From an uncultured Spartobacteria bacterium (GTDB lineage Bacteria > Verrucomicrobiota > Verrucomicrobiia > Chthoniobacterales > Terrimicrobiaceae), in the NCBI GenBank assembly GCA_937888355.1, contig CALAPX010000181.1, positions 1 to 43,906 of the forward strand: a DNA stretch of 43,906 bases, in the 5' to 3' direction. The notes under the pieces were generated by a model. That model had not been told where the DNA came from. It was given only the letters and a program-made list of their open reading frames with translations, and searched no databases. The translations under genes were made by a program, and so were the position numbers. Positions 29,772 through 37,454 of the stretch are shown here, in pieces (positions within the stretch are counted from its first letter, which is position 1; the number at the start of each line of letters is the position of its first letter).

Positions 29772-31106
29772 ATGATGAATGACCCTCGCATTGAAGAGTT
29801 ATTGGATTTTGTCCGTTTTCCTACTGTATCCGCACAAAAGATTCATCGGACTGATATGCTTGCATGCGCCGACTGGTTGGTCGCAAAGTTCCGCCGGATG
29901 GGCTTGGATGCTCGGGCCGCATCAACGCCTGGCTTCCCTGTGGTGGTAGCAAAATCTCTGCGCGATCCAAACAAGAAGACGGTTCTGATATATGGTCATT
30001 ATGACGTTCAACCTGCTGATCCTCTTGACCTTTGGTCATCGCCCCCTTTCAATCCTATTATTCGCAATGGGCGTATCATTGGGCGTGGCGCATCGGACAA
30101 CAAAGGGCAAATACTTGCGCATATCTTTGGCGTCGAAGAGGCTATCAAGGAAGGAGAACTTCCTGTGAATGTGGTGTTTTTGATTGAAGGAGAAGAGGAG
30201 ATTGGCAGTGCTCACCTTGGGACATTTTTGGAAGCTCACCGCGATGAATTGGTGTGCGATGCGATCGCGATTTCCGATACCGGCATGGCTGCAGAAGGGT
30301 ATCCGACCTTAAGCTATGCACTCCGCGGAATAGCCACGCTGGAAGTGCAGGTGAAAGGACCGGCCATGGATTTGCACTCAGGAATTTATGGGGGCGCGGT
30401 GGCTAATCCGGTGACTGCAGCCGCACGCTTGGTAGCAAGTTTGCACGATGCCGATGGCCGCGTGGCGATCGAAGGGTTCTATGACACAGTCCAACCGATG
30501 GCAAATTGGGAGCGTGAAGCCGCCGCGGATTCTCCGGTGAGCGATGATGCAATTGCGGCGCAGGCCGGAGTGACTGTATTGTGGGGTGAGGCAGGGTATT
30601 CTGCTGTCGAGCGTGTTGGTGCCAGACCGACCGCCGAAATCAATGGATTTGGTGGCGGCTACCAAGGCGAGGGCAGCAAAACGGTGTTGCCTGCCGAGGC
30701 GTTTTTCAAGGTCTCATTCCGCCTCGTGCCAGACCAGCGTCCCGATACGGTGCTCGCCTTGGCTCGGCGACATTTTGAAAAGCACTGCCCGCCGGGAGTC
30801 ACCCTAACGATCATCAACGGTCACGGAGGCGACCCATTTTTTTTGGATCCCACACTTCCCCAAGGAATGGCTGCTCAGCGTGCGCTGGAGGAGGTTTTTG
30901 GTAAAAAACCTGCGCTTACGCGTGAAGGGGGCTCAATTCCAATCCTCACCGAATTCCAGCGCACGCTGAGGCACCCCGCCTTGTTGCTAGCGCTGGCATC
31001 TCCGGATTGTCGAGCCCATGCACCTGATGAAAATTTCCCGATCGAGAATTTCCTGATGGGAATCCGCCTTAACAAGGCACTATTGCGTGAGTTGGCGAAG
31101 TCTTAG
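29772..31106 (+). CDS. M20 family dipeptidase/metallopeptidase
   Basis: Cytoplasmic zinc peptidase of about 444 residues, close to the CNDP-like dipeptidases. Metal ligands are visible in GHYDVQPADP (His, Asp), GRGASDNKGQ (bridging Asp), EGEEEIGS (catalytic Glu and ligand Glu) and SDTGM. A dimerisation domain (GIATLEVQVKGPAMDLHSG onward) sits in the middle, and GGSIPILTEFQ and DENFPIENF occur near the end. The start is ATG at 29772, with a second ATG right behind at 29775. Its TAG stop overlaps the stop of the convergent small gene by 3 to 4 bases. The peptide substrate is unknown. Confidence 0.88.
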   Translation: MMNDPRIEELLDFVRFPTVSAQKIHRTDMLACADWLVAKFRRMGLDARAASTPGFPVVVAKSLRDPNKKTVLIYGHYDVQPADPLDLWSSPPFNPIIRNGRIIGRGASDNKGQILAHIFGVEEAIKEGELPVNVVFLIEGEEEIGSAHLGTFLEAHRDELVCDAIAISDTGMAAEGYPTLSYALRGIATLEVQVKGPAMDLHSGIYGGAVANPVTAAARLVASLHDADGRVAIEGFYDTVQPMANWEREAAADSPVSDDAIAAQAGVTVLWGEAGYSAVERVGARPTAEINGFGGGYQGEGSKTVLPAEAFFKVSFRLVPDQRPDTVLALARRHFEKHCPPGVTLTIINGHGGDPFFLDPTLPQGMAAQRALEEVFGKKPALTREGGSIPILTEFQRTLRHPALLLALASPDCRAHAPDENFPIENFLMGIRLNKALLRELAKS

Positions 31107-31522
31107 GAGCAACAGCCACCAGGGTTGCAGCCACACCCTGAAGCAGCCGCAGCGGGCAATTCCTCGTCAGTCGAAATGAGGATCGTTTCAAGATGAATCT
31201 GTTGGAGGGCGAGCTGTTCCTCCGCCTGCTGAAGGAGTCCCAAAGCCAGCGGGCTGGGCTGGTGGCGCGTGCGCAGCTGAATTTCCACTCCCTTGCCAAG
31301 AAATTGGGGAAATGCCTCTGCCATTTCGCCATCAAGAATAAACGATGCGTAGGCATTTAGTTTTTCCTGAAGTTGGAGGATTTGATCCTCACCGCCAGTC
31401 CATGGGCGAGTCTCATACATGGCAAGCACAAGAAGGTCACGCCGCTTGTCGTGGGCGAATGCATCGAGGACGGATGGGTGGGCGACCCCCATTGGTCGGG
31501 AAGATGTTTCTGACGGGCTCAT
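31103..31522 (-). CDS. DUF6572-like protein with cysteine-rich C-terminal tail
   Basis: A 139-residue soluble protein. Residues about 18-115 (SVLDAFAHDKRRDLLVLAMY, then LQLQEKLNAYASFILDGEM, then GKGVEIQLRTR) look like the DUF6572 pattern of a strand, a Trp, and an LQxKLNxY helix. The last residues are GCGCNPGGCCS, four cysteines in ten positions, which could bind a metal. The gene is the last of the minus-strand cytochrome oxidase operon, 39 bases after the DUF420 gene, where copper handling is a natural theme. Metal binding and any link to the oxidase are inference. The domain call is by eye. Confidence 0.6.
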   Translation of the reverse strand: MSPSETSSRPMGVAHPSVLDAFAHDKRRDLLVLAMYETRPWTGGEDQILQLQEKLNAYASFILDGEMAEAFPQFLGKGVEIQLRTRHQPSPLALGLLQQAEEQLALQQIHLETILISTDEELPAAAASGCGCNPGGCCS

Positions 31523-31561
31523 GGTTTTATTAGCGGCGGGTTGAGTGGTTGAGGCATGGTC

Positions 31562-31996
31562 TCATACGACTTTAGGGAACCATTGGTAGAGCATGAAATA
31601 AACGAGCACTCCTGTTATGGACACATAAAACCAAAGAGGGAATGTCCACCTCGCCCAAGAGCGGTGGCGTTCGAAGCGGCCTTTGAGTGCATGTGTCATG
31701 GTTACTAGGATCAGCGGCACAATCACGATGGCCAGAATGATATGCGACACGAGCATGCCATAGTAAAAGGTCCGCCAAATCCCCTCCCCTCCGAAGGGCG
31801 TGTGGACGCCTTGGACGAGGTATTTGTGGAGAACGTAAAAGAACAAAAAGACGCATGACACAGCAAATGCCCCGAGCATGCAAAAACGATGCGCGATCTT
31901 ACGCTCAATTTTGATGCAGATGAACCCCGCTAGGAGAAGAACCGTCGCAATAGCGTTCAACCCAGCATTCAACGCCGGAAGATCCGTGACCGTCAT
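31562..31996 (-). CDS. DUF420 membrane protein (oxidase-cluster type)
   Basis: A 144-residue membrane protein with four predicted spans (about 10-28, 42-60, 78-100 and 118-138). The motif HKYLVQGVHTPFGGEGIWR and the following YYGMLVSHIILAI and HRSWARWTFPLW stretches, with conserved histidines near the membrane, are typical of DUF420 proteins, found in cytochrome c oxidase clusters such as that of Bacillus (CtaM, YozB relatives). A role in oxidase maturation is likely from context. The ATG overlaps the stop of the 81-residue gene by ATGA. Confidence 0.85.
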   Translation of the reverse strand: MTVTDLPALNAGLNAIATVLLLAGFICIKIERKIAHRFCMLGAFAVSCVFLFFYVLHKYLVQGVHTPFGGEGIWRTFYYGMLVSHIILAIVIVPLILVTMTHALKGRFERHRSWARWTFPLWFYVSITGVLVYFMLYQWFPKVV

Positions 31997-32238
31997 GGAT
32001 TATTGCGCACGCGGTCCAATTGCCTGCAGGTAGAAATTATATAAAACGTCATGCCTCCGACTATCATCAACACGATCGCTAGCATTCCCAAGACTCCCCA
32101 TGAGAGGGCGATGCCAGCGGTGATGGTTTGCGGCTCCACCGGCCCACTGGAGCCAGGTTGACGACACCCAACGCACCCAGCGGCTTCATGAATGAGTGAA
32201 AAGAGAATCGCGAAAACAATGGCTGGAATGTGCTTCAT
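31993..32238 (-). CDS. Small membrane protein with CxxC motif in the oxidase operon
   Basis: An 81-residue protein: a signal-like N-terminus (MKHIPAIVFAILFSLIHEAA), then GCVGCRQPG, a short polar loop, one membrane span near residues 45-68, and a basic end (CRQLDRVRNNP). The CVGC pair would face the periplasm and could bind copper or act in thiol exchange, but this is inference. It is placed between sco and the DUF420 gene, 17 bases after the former and overlapping the latter. I do not recognise a family. The overlap and operon position support a real gene. Confidence 0.7.
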   Translation of the reverse strand: MKHIPAIVFAILFSLIHEAAGCVGCRQPGSSGPVEPQTITAGIALSWGVLGMLAIVLMIVGGMTFYIISTCRQLDRVRNNP

Positions 32239-32255
32239 TTTATAATTGTATCTTT

Positions 32256-32882
32256 TTACTGCAAGAGGCCCCCGATATCGACCATGAGCTTTTGGACGAC
32301 CTCTGGATCTACTCCGTCTTGATAGCTGCGAAGCCAGCCATCTGCATCAACGAGAACAAAGCGCGTGGAGTGGGCGGGCGTGCCGTCTGGTTCCTTGGCA
32401 ACAGGTTGCAGAAGACCTTTCACGACGATTTTATCAATGTCCTCCTGAGACGTGGATAAAAGCTTCCAAGAGGCTGGATCCGCTCCTTGGGCGAAGCCAT
32501 ATTTCGCAAGGACCTCTGGTGTGTCGTATTCGGGATCCACCGTAAAAGATACCAGCACCACTTGATCGCGAACTTTCCCCAGCTTGGCGTTTAGGTCCGC
32601 CATGCGTGTGGTGATAAGCGGGCAGGGGCCCTTGCACCTCGTAAAGATAAAATTAGCAACCCAGATTTTTCCTTTTAGATCATCAAGAGTGAGCGCTTTT
32701 CCGGTCTGGTCTTTGATGTTGAACGGAGGAACTTTTGCAATTTTTTCCAGCTGCGGCTGATGCGTTCTCGGCGTAATGGATTTAAGGCTGATATAGGCGG
32801 CCGTGAGCAAGGATGCAGCAACAGCAAATGCAACAACCCAACCGAGAGGTGAAATCCCCCGGCGCGGCACGCGATCAGACAT
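32256..32882 (-). CDS. Sco1/SenC copper chaperone for cytochrome oxidase
   Basis: A 208-residue protein anchored by one N-terminal span (residues 12-33) with a thioredoxin-like domain outside. The copper ligands are C83 and C87 in TRCKGPCPL and H171 in AHSTRFVLVD, matching the CxxxC...H set of Sco proteins that load the CuA site of oxidase subunit II. Its ATG at 32882 overlaps the end of the subunit III gene by 8 bases. This gene implies that a CuA-bearing subunit II exists, though it is not encoded in this window. Confidence 0.92.
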   Translation of the reverse strand: MSDRVPRRGISPLGWVVAFAVAASLLTAAYISLKSITPRTHQPQLEKIAKVPPFNIKDQTGKALTLDDLKGKIWVANFIFTRCKGPCPLITTRMADLNAKLGKVRDQVVLVSFTVDPEYDTPEVLAKYGFAQGADPASWKLLSTSQEDIDKIVVKGLLQPVAKEPDGTPAHSTRFVLVDADGWLRSYQDGVDPEVVQKLMVDIGGLLQ

Positions 32883-33498
32883 AGTAAAGGAGCGTCAGGA
32901 CAACGATCCAGACGACATCCACGAAGTGCCAGTAGAGGGCCACATTCGCCAGGGCTGGATGGTGTGACGGGGTGAAGCAGCGGGTAAAGAGTTGGCGCAG
33001 GAAACACCACAAGATCAGCAACACGCCGATAGCAACGTGCAAGCCGTGGAATCCAGTGATAACAAAGAAGCCTGAACCGTAGACGCCACCGGTATTGAAC
33101 CAAAGACCTTCATGGTGGAGGTGCCACCACTCATAGCATTGGATACCGACGAATAGAGCACCTAGGCAGATGGTGACAAATAACCAGCCCAAGCCTGATT
33201 TTCCCTTCATGACGGCTCCTTCGGCCAAGTGGAAGGTTACACTGCTCGCGAGGAGAAAGATCGTGTTAACAGAGGTTAAGAAAACAGGCAATGCTGGGAT
33301 TCCAGCATCAGGGGGCCACGCATGATTTTCCTGCCAAGGAAATCCATTTTCCGACCAGCGAAGGATGAAATATCCGCCAAGCAGACCCGCAAAGAGCATG
33401 GCTTCCGACAAAAGGAACATGATCATACCAAATTTGGCGACTGCGGGTGAGGCCCCCTCGTGGCCGTGGGAATCGTGGGCTATGGCTGCTGTGGACAT
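32875..33498 (-). CDS. ctaE: Cytochrome c oxidase subunit III
   Basis: A 207-residue integral membrane subunit of the haem-copper oxidase. Five spans are seen, as in the short subunit III form that lacks the first two helices. Motifs are FLLSEAMLFAGLLGGYFILR, FLTSVNTIFLLASSVTFHLAE, YEWWHLHHEGL and FFVITGFHGLHVAIG. The start is ATG at 33498 (MSTAAIAHDSHGHEG); a longer reading to 33603 overlaps the small peptide gene and is rejected. It follows that gene by 29 bases and overlaps sco by 8. Confidence 0.93.
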   Translation of the reverse strand: MSTAAIAHDSHGHEGASPAVAKFGMIMFLLSEAMLFAGLLGGYFILRWSENGFPWQENHAWPPDAGIPALPVFLTSVNTIFLLASSVTFHLAEGAVMKGKSGLGWLFVTICLGALFVGIQCYEWWHLHHEGLWFNTGGVYGSGFFVITGFHGLHVAIGVLLILWCFLRQLFTRCFTPSHHPALANVALYWHFVDVVWIVVLTLLYYV

Positions 33499-33527
33499 GG
33501 AGCGTTTGTGTTGGTTGTAAAATCGGG

Positions 33528-33650
33528 TCAGGGCACTTGGTAAGACCCGCGCATATTCATGAGTATCAGAACAAGTGCCGTAAGTGAAATAGCAAAAACC
33601 CACAGGATCACCATAAGGCGCAAATTTTTTGAACGCGGGGTCTTTTTCAT
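33528..33650 (-). CDS. 40-residue single-span membrane peptide of the oxidase operon
   Basis: An unrecognised small open reading frame between ctaB and ctaE. It starts with ATG at 33650, overlapping the ctaB stop in ATGA, and ends with TGA at 33528-33530. The peptide has a basic N-terminus (MKKTPRSKNLR), one hydrophobic span of about 20 residues (LMVILWVFAISLTALVLILM) and the tail NMRGSYQVP. This plan recalls the small accessory subunits of haem-copper oxidases (CcoQ or subunit IV type), but similarity cannot be shown for so short a sequence. Exact filling of the gap and coupling to ctaB are the main evidence. Confidence 0.6.
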   Translation of the reverse strand: MKKTPRSKNLRLMVILWVFAISLTALVLILMNMRGSYQVP

Positions 33651-34537
33651 TTTTTTGTTAGCACCAGCAGACCAAGGAGCAGCGGCAAATAGAGGATTGA
33701 AGCAAAAAATAACGCCCTTGCAGAGGGGACGTCACGCCGGCGCATGAACACAAAAGCAAATCCGGCAAAGGCAAGGCCCATACCAAGCGCGCAGAAAAAC
33801 CAGACGGCAGAATTAAATCCAAGCACTCCAGGAAGGAGCGTGATTACCAGCAGGAAAAGCGCGTAGAAAAAGGCCTGCCGGGAAGTAGCATACCCATTAG
33901 GGTCAGCGGCGGTAAGCATGATGCATCCACCTTTGGCGTAATCCTCGCGATACATCCAAGCGATCGCCAAAAAGTGAGGCATTTGCCAAAACCAAAGAAT
34001 CGCAAAGAGAAGCCCCCCCTCAAGCTCGTAGTGACCACGGGAGGCCATCCAACCAATCAATGGCGGCAGCGCTCCAGGCACCGCACCCACCAATGTATTC
34101 AGCGAACTAATCCGCTTCATCGGGGTGTAAACCAGGATGTAAATAGCGATTGTCGCGAAGGCAAGAAATGCGGCTCCGGAATTCGTGAATAGCGCAAGAA
34201 TGGCAATTCCAGTTAGGGAAAAGAAAAGGCCGAACATGAGCGCATCGGAAGGCTGAATCCTGCCGGCAGGCACCGGCCTAGAACTCGTGCGCTTCATTTT
34301 CGCATCACCATCGCGTTCCCACCACTGGTTGAGTGCTGCCGCACCCGCCGCGCAAAGCGCGGTTCCAATCAAAGTGGCTCCCAGTAGAAGCCAGTCGATA
34401 GGTCCCCTCCAGCCCAAGAGGAATCCAACCAAGGTGGTGATGAGCACTAAAAATGACAACCGTGCCTTGACTAGGACAAGCACGTCATCCACCAACCCTT
34501 GCTCACGGGACTCAGAAATGGCGACGGTCGTTTTCAT
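33647..34537 (-). CDS. ctaB: Protoheme IX farnesyltransferase (heme O synthase)
   Basis: Integral membrane prenyltransferase of 296 residues that adds farnesyl to haem b, giving haem O, the precursor of haem A. The first aspartate-rich motif NQWWERDGDAKMKRT with SSRPVPAGR is clear, and the second polar motif is in YREDYAKGGCIML. About nine spans are seen. Its ATG at 34537 overlaps the ctaA stop by ATGA, and its own stop overlaps the start of the small peptide gene by ATGA, so it lies in a chain of coupled genes. Confidence 0.95.
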   Translation of the reverse strand: MKTTVAISESREQGLVDDVLVLVKARLSFLVLITTLVGFLLGWRGPIDWLLLGATLIGTALCAAGAAALNQWWERDGDAKMKRTSSRPVPAGRIQPSDALMFGLFFSLTGIAILALFTNSGAAFLAFATIAIYILVYTPMKRISSLNTLVGAVPGALPPLIGWMASRGHYELEGGLLFAILWFWQMPHFLAIAWMYREDYAKGGCIMLTAADPNGYATSRQAFFYALFLLVITLLPGVLGFNSAVWFFCALGMGLAFAGFAFVFMRRRDVPSARALFFASILYLPLLLGLLVLTKK

Positions 34538-35580
34538 GCCACATTAGAGTAGACTTTCGCCAGTGGCGCATCCGGAGCAATAAACCGGGAGGCCTGAACG
34601 CCGCGGCACAACCGGAAGCTCAAAAGAACCCCCACGAGAAGGGAAAGTGCCCCAACCGCCATGTGGGCCGTGGCAATATCAGCTGCCTTGTTCGACCAGA
34701 TCGTCCACGCTCCCAGCGCCGCTTGTATAAGAATCATGGCGAACCAAATAGTGCACAAGACTGCTGCACTCCTACAGGAAATACCTCCCCATGAGCGAAC
34801 GGCAACACCTGCCACAAGAGCGAGAATAACAACCGCCATGCCTCTGTGGGCCACTTGGATCCAGATATGTTCAGCCGTTGTGGGAACCTGATTGTTTATA
34901 ACGCGCGCTTTATTGATCTCAGCAAGCCGGTCCGAGGAGGTGTTCGGTATTATTTGTCCGTAAGCCAGAGGAAAATCGGGGATAGACAACCCGGCATGTT
35001 CATGCCTCATCGTGGCTCCTAGGCCGAGTTGAAAGAAAATAAGAATCGTCCCCGCCACAGCTAGATTTCTTAAAACAATGTCGGGAAGAAAGACATCCCA
35101 CCCGCCTCGAATGAAACGTGGGCTGGTGACGATTGTAATGATCCCTAACAAGCAAAAAAACGACTGGGCCAGCATGCCGTGGAAAATTCCTATCTCGTCT
35201 TTGTAGAGAGACACCCGCATGCCTCCGAGTAGGCCTTGAATACAAACCCCAATAAATGCCGCAACCCCTAGCATTTTTACCCAGCGGCGGGGTTCACAAT
35301 TGAGCATCGATGCGGCGAGAATCATGGTCATCAGACCCACTCCAGAGGCGATCAACCGGTGGCTGTGCTCGTAAAAAATCCCCCCGACCCACCCGGAAAT
35401 TGGGAATAGAAACATATTGTAACCATAGGTGGTCGGCCAATCAGGCACTGACATGCCTACCCCCTTTGATGTAACGATCCCCCCGCTACAGAGTAAGAGG
35501 AACGTCGCACCAAGCGTGCAAACCGCCCACGCGTGGAGAGCCACCCGCTGCATGGAGACGCTTTGTGTTCCTTCTGCCAT
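34534..35580 (-). CDS. ctaA: Heme A synthase (COX15/CtaA family)
   Basis: Oxidises the methyl group of haem O to the formyl group of haem A. The protein has about 348 residues and eight spans in two halves. Conserved histidines occur in YEHSHRLIASGVGL, GIFHGMLAQSFFCLLG, IQVAHRGMAVVIL and ATAHMAVGALSLL. The VPDWPTTYGYNMF and IPDFPLAYGQI repeats are typical of the COX15 type. The start is taken at ATG 35580 (MAEGTQSVSM). A TTG at 35595 would overlap the ctaD stop (TTGA) and could be the coupled start instead. Confidence 0.93.
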   Translation of the reverse strand: MAEGTQSVSMQRVALHAWAVCTLGATFLLLCSGGIVTSKGVGMSVPDWPTTYGYNMFLFPISGWVGGIFYEHSHRLIASGVGLMTMILAASMLNCEPRRWVKMLGVAAFIGVCIQGLLGGMRVSLYKDEIGIFHGMLAQSFFCLLGIITIVTSPRFIRGGWDVFLPDIVLRNLAVAGTILIFFQLGLGATMRHEHAGLSIPDFPLAYGQIIPNTSSDRLAEINKARVINNQVPTTAEHIWIQVAHRGMAVVILALVAGVAVRSWGGISCRSAAVLCTIWFAMILIQAALGAWTIWSNKAADIATAHMAVGALSLLVGVLLSFRLCRGVQASRFIAPDAPLAKVYSNVA

Positions 35581-35591
35581 GCAATCGCGAA

Positions 35592-37355
35592 TCAATGCGA
35601 CTCTAGACGCGCTGAAGCCGGAGCGGGCTCGGTTTGCGGCAGGTAGTCCTTGTCGATACCTGGCACACTGTATTCGTACGGACCATGGTAGACGACAGGG
35701 GTTTTAGGGAAGTTTCCGTGCCCGGGAGGCGATGGCACAGTCCACTCAAGCGTGTTGGCATTCCAAGGATTCATTGGTGCCTTTTCACCGCTTCTCAACG
35801 AACGGATCACGTTCCAGATGAAGACGAATGTGGTAAAGCCAAGGCCGATTGCTCCAATAGTGCAGAGTTGGTTCAGCGGTTGAAGTTGGCGGAGATGCTC
35901 ATAGACTGTGGGGTCCGCAATACGACGCATCATTCCTCCAAGGCCCAGGTTATGCATCGGGAAAAAAGTCAGGTTGAAAAAGATCAACGTCAAAAAGAAG
36001 TGCCACTTGCCGAGAGTCTCATCAAGCATGCGTCCAAACATTTTAGGGAACCAGAAGTAAAGAGCCCCGAAAATTGCGAAGATGCTCCCGCCAAACAGCA
36101 CATAGTGGAAGTGGGCAACAATAAAGTAGGTGTGGTGCACGAACAGGTCGATCGGGGTCGATGCCATGAAAATACCACTCAATCCGCCGATCACGAACAT
36201 TGATACGAAGGAAAGAGCGAAGCACATCGCGGTGGTAAACTCAATCGAGCCTCGCCAGATGGTTCCCATCCAGTTGAAGGTCTTAATGGCTGAGGGAACA
36301 GCGATGACCATGGTTGACACTGAGAACGCTGCGCTGAGCGTAAGGCTCATGCCGCTGACAAACATGTGGTGACCCCATACAATAAACCCAAGAAATCCAA
36401 TGGCGATCATCGCGTAGACCATGGCCTTGTACCCGAAGATCGGCTTGCGGGAGAAGACAGCTAGAATTTCTGAGGTCAGACCCATTGCCGGAAGGATCAT
36501 GATGTAGACTTCTGGATGACCAAAGAACCAAAATAGATGCTGCCAAAGGAGCGGTTGGCCGCCTCCGGCCGGCGAGAAAAAGCTGGTGCCGAGGTTCAAA
36601 TCAGCGAACAGCATCGCTGCAGCTGCTGAGAGAATTGGCACAGCAAGAATCAGAAGGATCGCTGTGATGAATAGCGACCACACCGTGAGCGGCATGCGGA
36701 ACATCGACATGCCGGGCGCACGCATATTCACTACTGTGGTGATGTAGTTTGTTGCTCCAGCTATAGAGGACAAACCATTAACAAAAAGGGCTATCCCCCA
36801 AAGGCTTTGACCAATCTTTACGCCATTGTAAGCTGCCACTGAACTCAATGGCGCGTAAGCGGTCCAACCCGTACCTGGAGCCCCTCCCGGGACAAAGAAG
36901 GCAGCCATCAAAATTACACCGGAGAGCACATACAGCCAGTAGCTCAATTCGTTCAGCAAAGGAAACGCCATGTCCCCAGCGCCGATTTGAAGAGGAATGA
37001 GGTAATTGCCAAAGGCACCAATCAACAACGGCATGACTACGAAAAAGACCATCACTGTGGCGTGCATCGTCACAAGCATGTTGTAGCCACCTGGAATGAT
37101 CGAACCGTCTACCGCCACGGTCTCCGGCAAAAACTGGCCGATGATTGGCACTGCCGCGCCTGGGTAGCCGAGTTGCCAGCGGACGCCAAGCGCGAGAGCA
37201 CCGCCGATGAAAAGAAAGGCGAGGGCCGTCCAGAGGTATTGAAGCCCGATCATTTTGTGATCAAAGGTCCAAAGGTATTTATGGAAGAAGCCAACCTCGT
37301 GTTCGTGGTGGGCGGCTTGCTCTGTGGCGTGAGAGTCTGCGGTGGTAGCTGTCAT
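35592..37355 (-). CDS. ctaD: Cytochrome c oxidase subunit I (A-type haem-copper oxidase)
   Basis: Catalytic subunit with low-spin haem, haem a3 and CuB, which reduces oxygen and pumps protons. It has 587 residues and about 12 spans. The low-spin haem ligand is in NMLVTMHATVMVFF. The D-channel entry is in GAGDMAFPLLNELSYW. The CuB and active-site region has FFGHPEVYIMILPAMG, with the glutamate of the A1 type, and VWGHHMFVSGM. AHFHYVLFGGSIFAIF carries the haem a3 and second haem ligands. It is the first gene of the operon. No Shine-Dalgarno sequence precedes the ATG. The usual upstream neighbour ctaC is absent; tRNA-modification gene tgt lies there instead. Confidence 0.97.
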   Translation of the reverse strand: MTATTADSHATEQAAHHEHEVGFFHKYLWTFDHKMIGLQYLWTALAFLFIGGALALGVRWQLGYPGAAVPIIGQFLPETVAVDGSIIPGGYNMLVTMHATVMVFFVVMPLLIGAFGNYLIPLQIGAGDMAFPLLNELSYWLYVLSGVILMAAFFVPGGAPGTGWTAYAPLSSVAAYNGVKIGQSLWGIALFVNGLSSIAGATNYITTVVNMRAPGMSMFRMPLTVWSLFITAILLILAVPILSAAAAMLFADLNLGTSFFSPAGGGQPLLWQHLFWFFGHPEVYIMILPAMGLTSEILAVFSRKPIFGYKAMVYAMIAIGFLGFIVWGHHMFVSGMSLTLSAAFSVSTMVIAVPSAIKTFNWMGTIWRGSIEFTTAMCFALSFVSMFVIGGLSGIFMASTPIDLFVHHTYFIVAHFHYVLFGGSIFAIFGALYFWFPKMFGRMLDETLGKWHFFLTLIFFNLTFFPMHNLGLGGMMRRIADPTVYEHLRQLQPLNQLCTIGAIGLGFTTFVFIWNVIRSLRSGEKAPMNPWNANTLEWTVPSPPGHGNFPKTPVVYHGPYEYSVPGIDKDYLPQTEPAPASARLESH

Positions 37356-37454
37356 GACAGTGTGCTGATTGGAAAGTGAGAGCGGATATTTAAGAGTATT
37401 TCCCTACCTGTGAACATGAAAATTTTTGCCCTCTGACGTTTCAGCGGAACAACC

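Noticed and set aside
29660-29791. 44-residue N-terminal extension of SMC
   Set aside because: SMC proteins start at MYLQSLEIIGFKSF; the added segment covers the divergent promoter region.
31103-31522. Selenoprotein or CxxU-type end in the Cys-rich tail
   Set aside because: The frame ends in an ordinary TAA with no in-frame UGA, so there is no reason to suspect selenocysteine.
32875-33603. Subunit III with a 35-residue N-terminal extension from 33603
   Set aside because: The extension overlaps the 40-residue peptide gene, lacks homology-like character, and the normal MSTAAIAHDSHGHEG start is at 33498.
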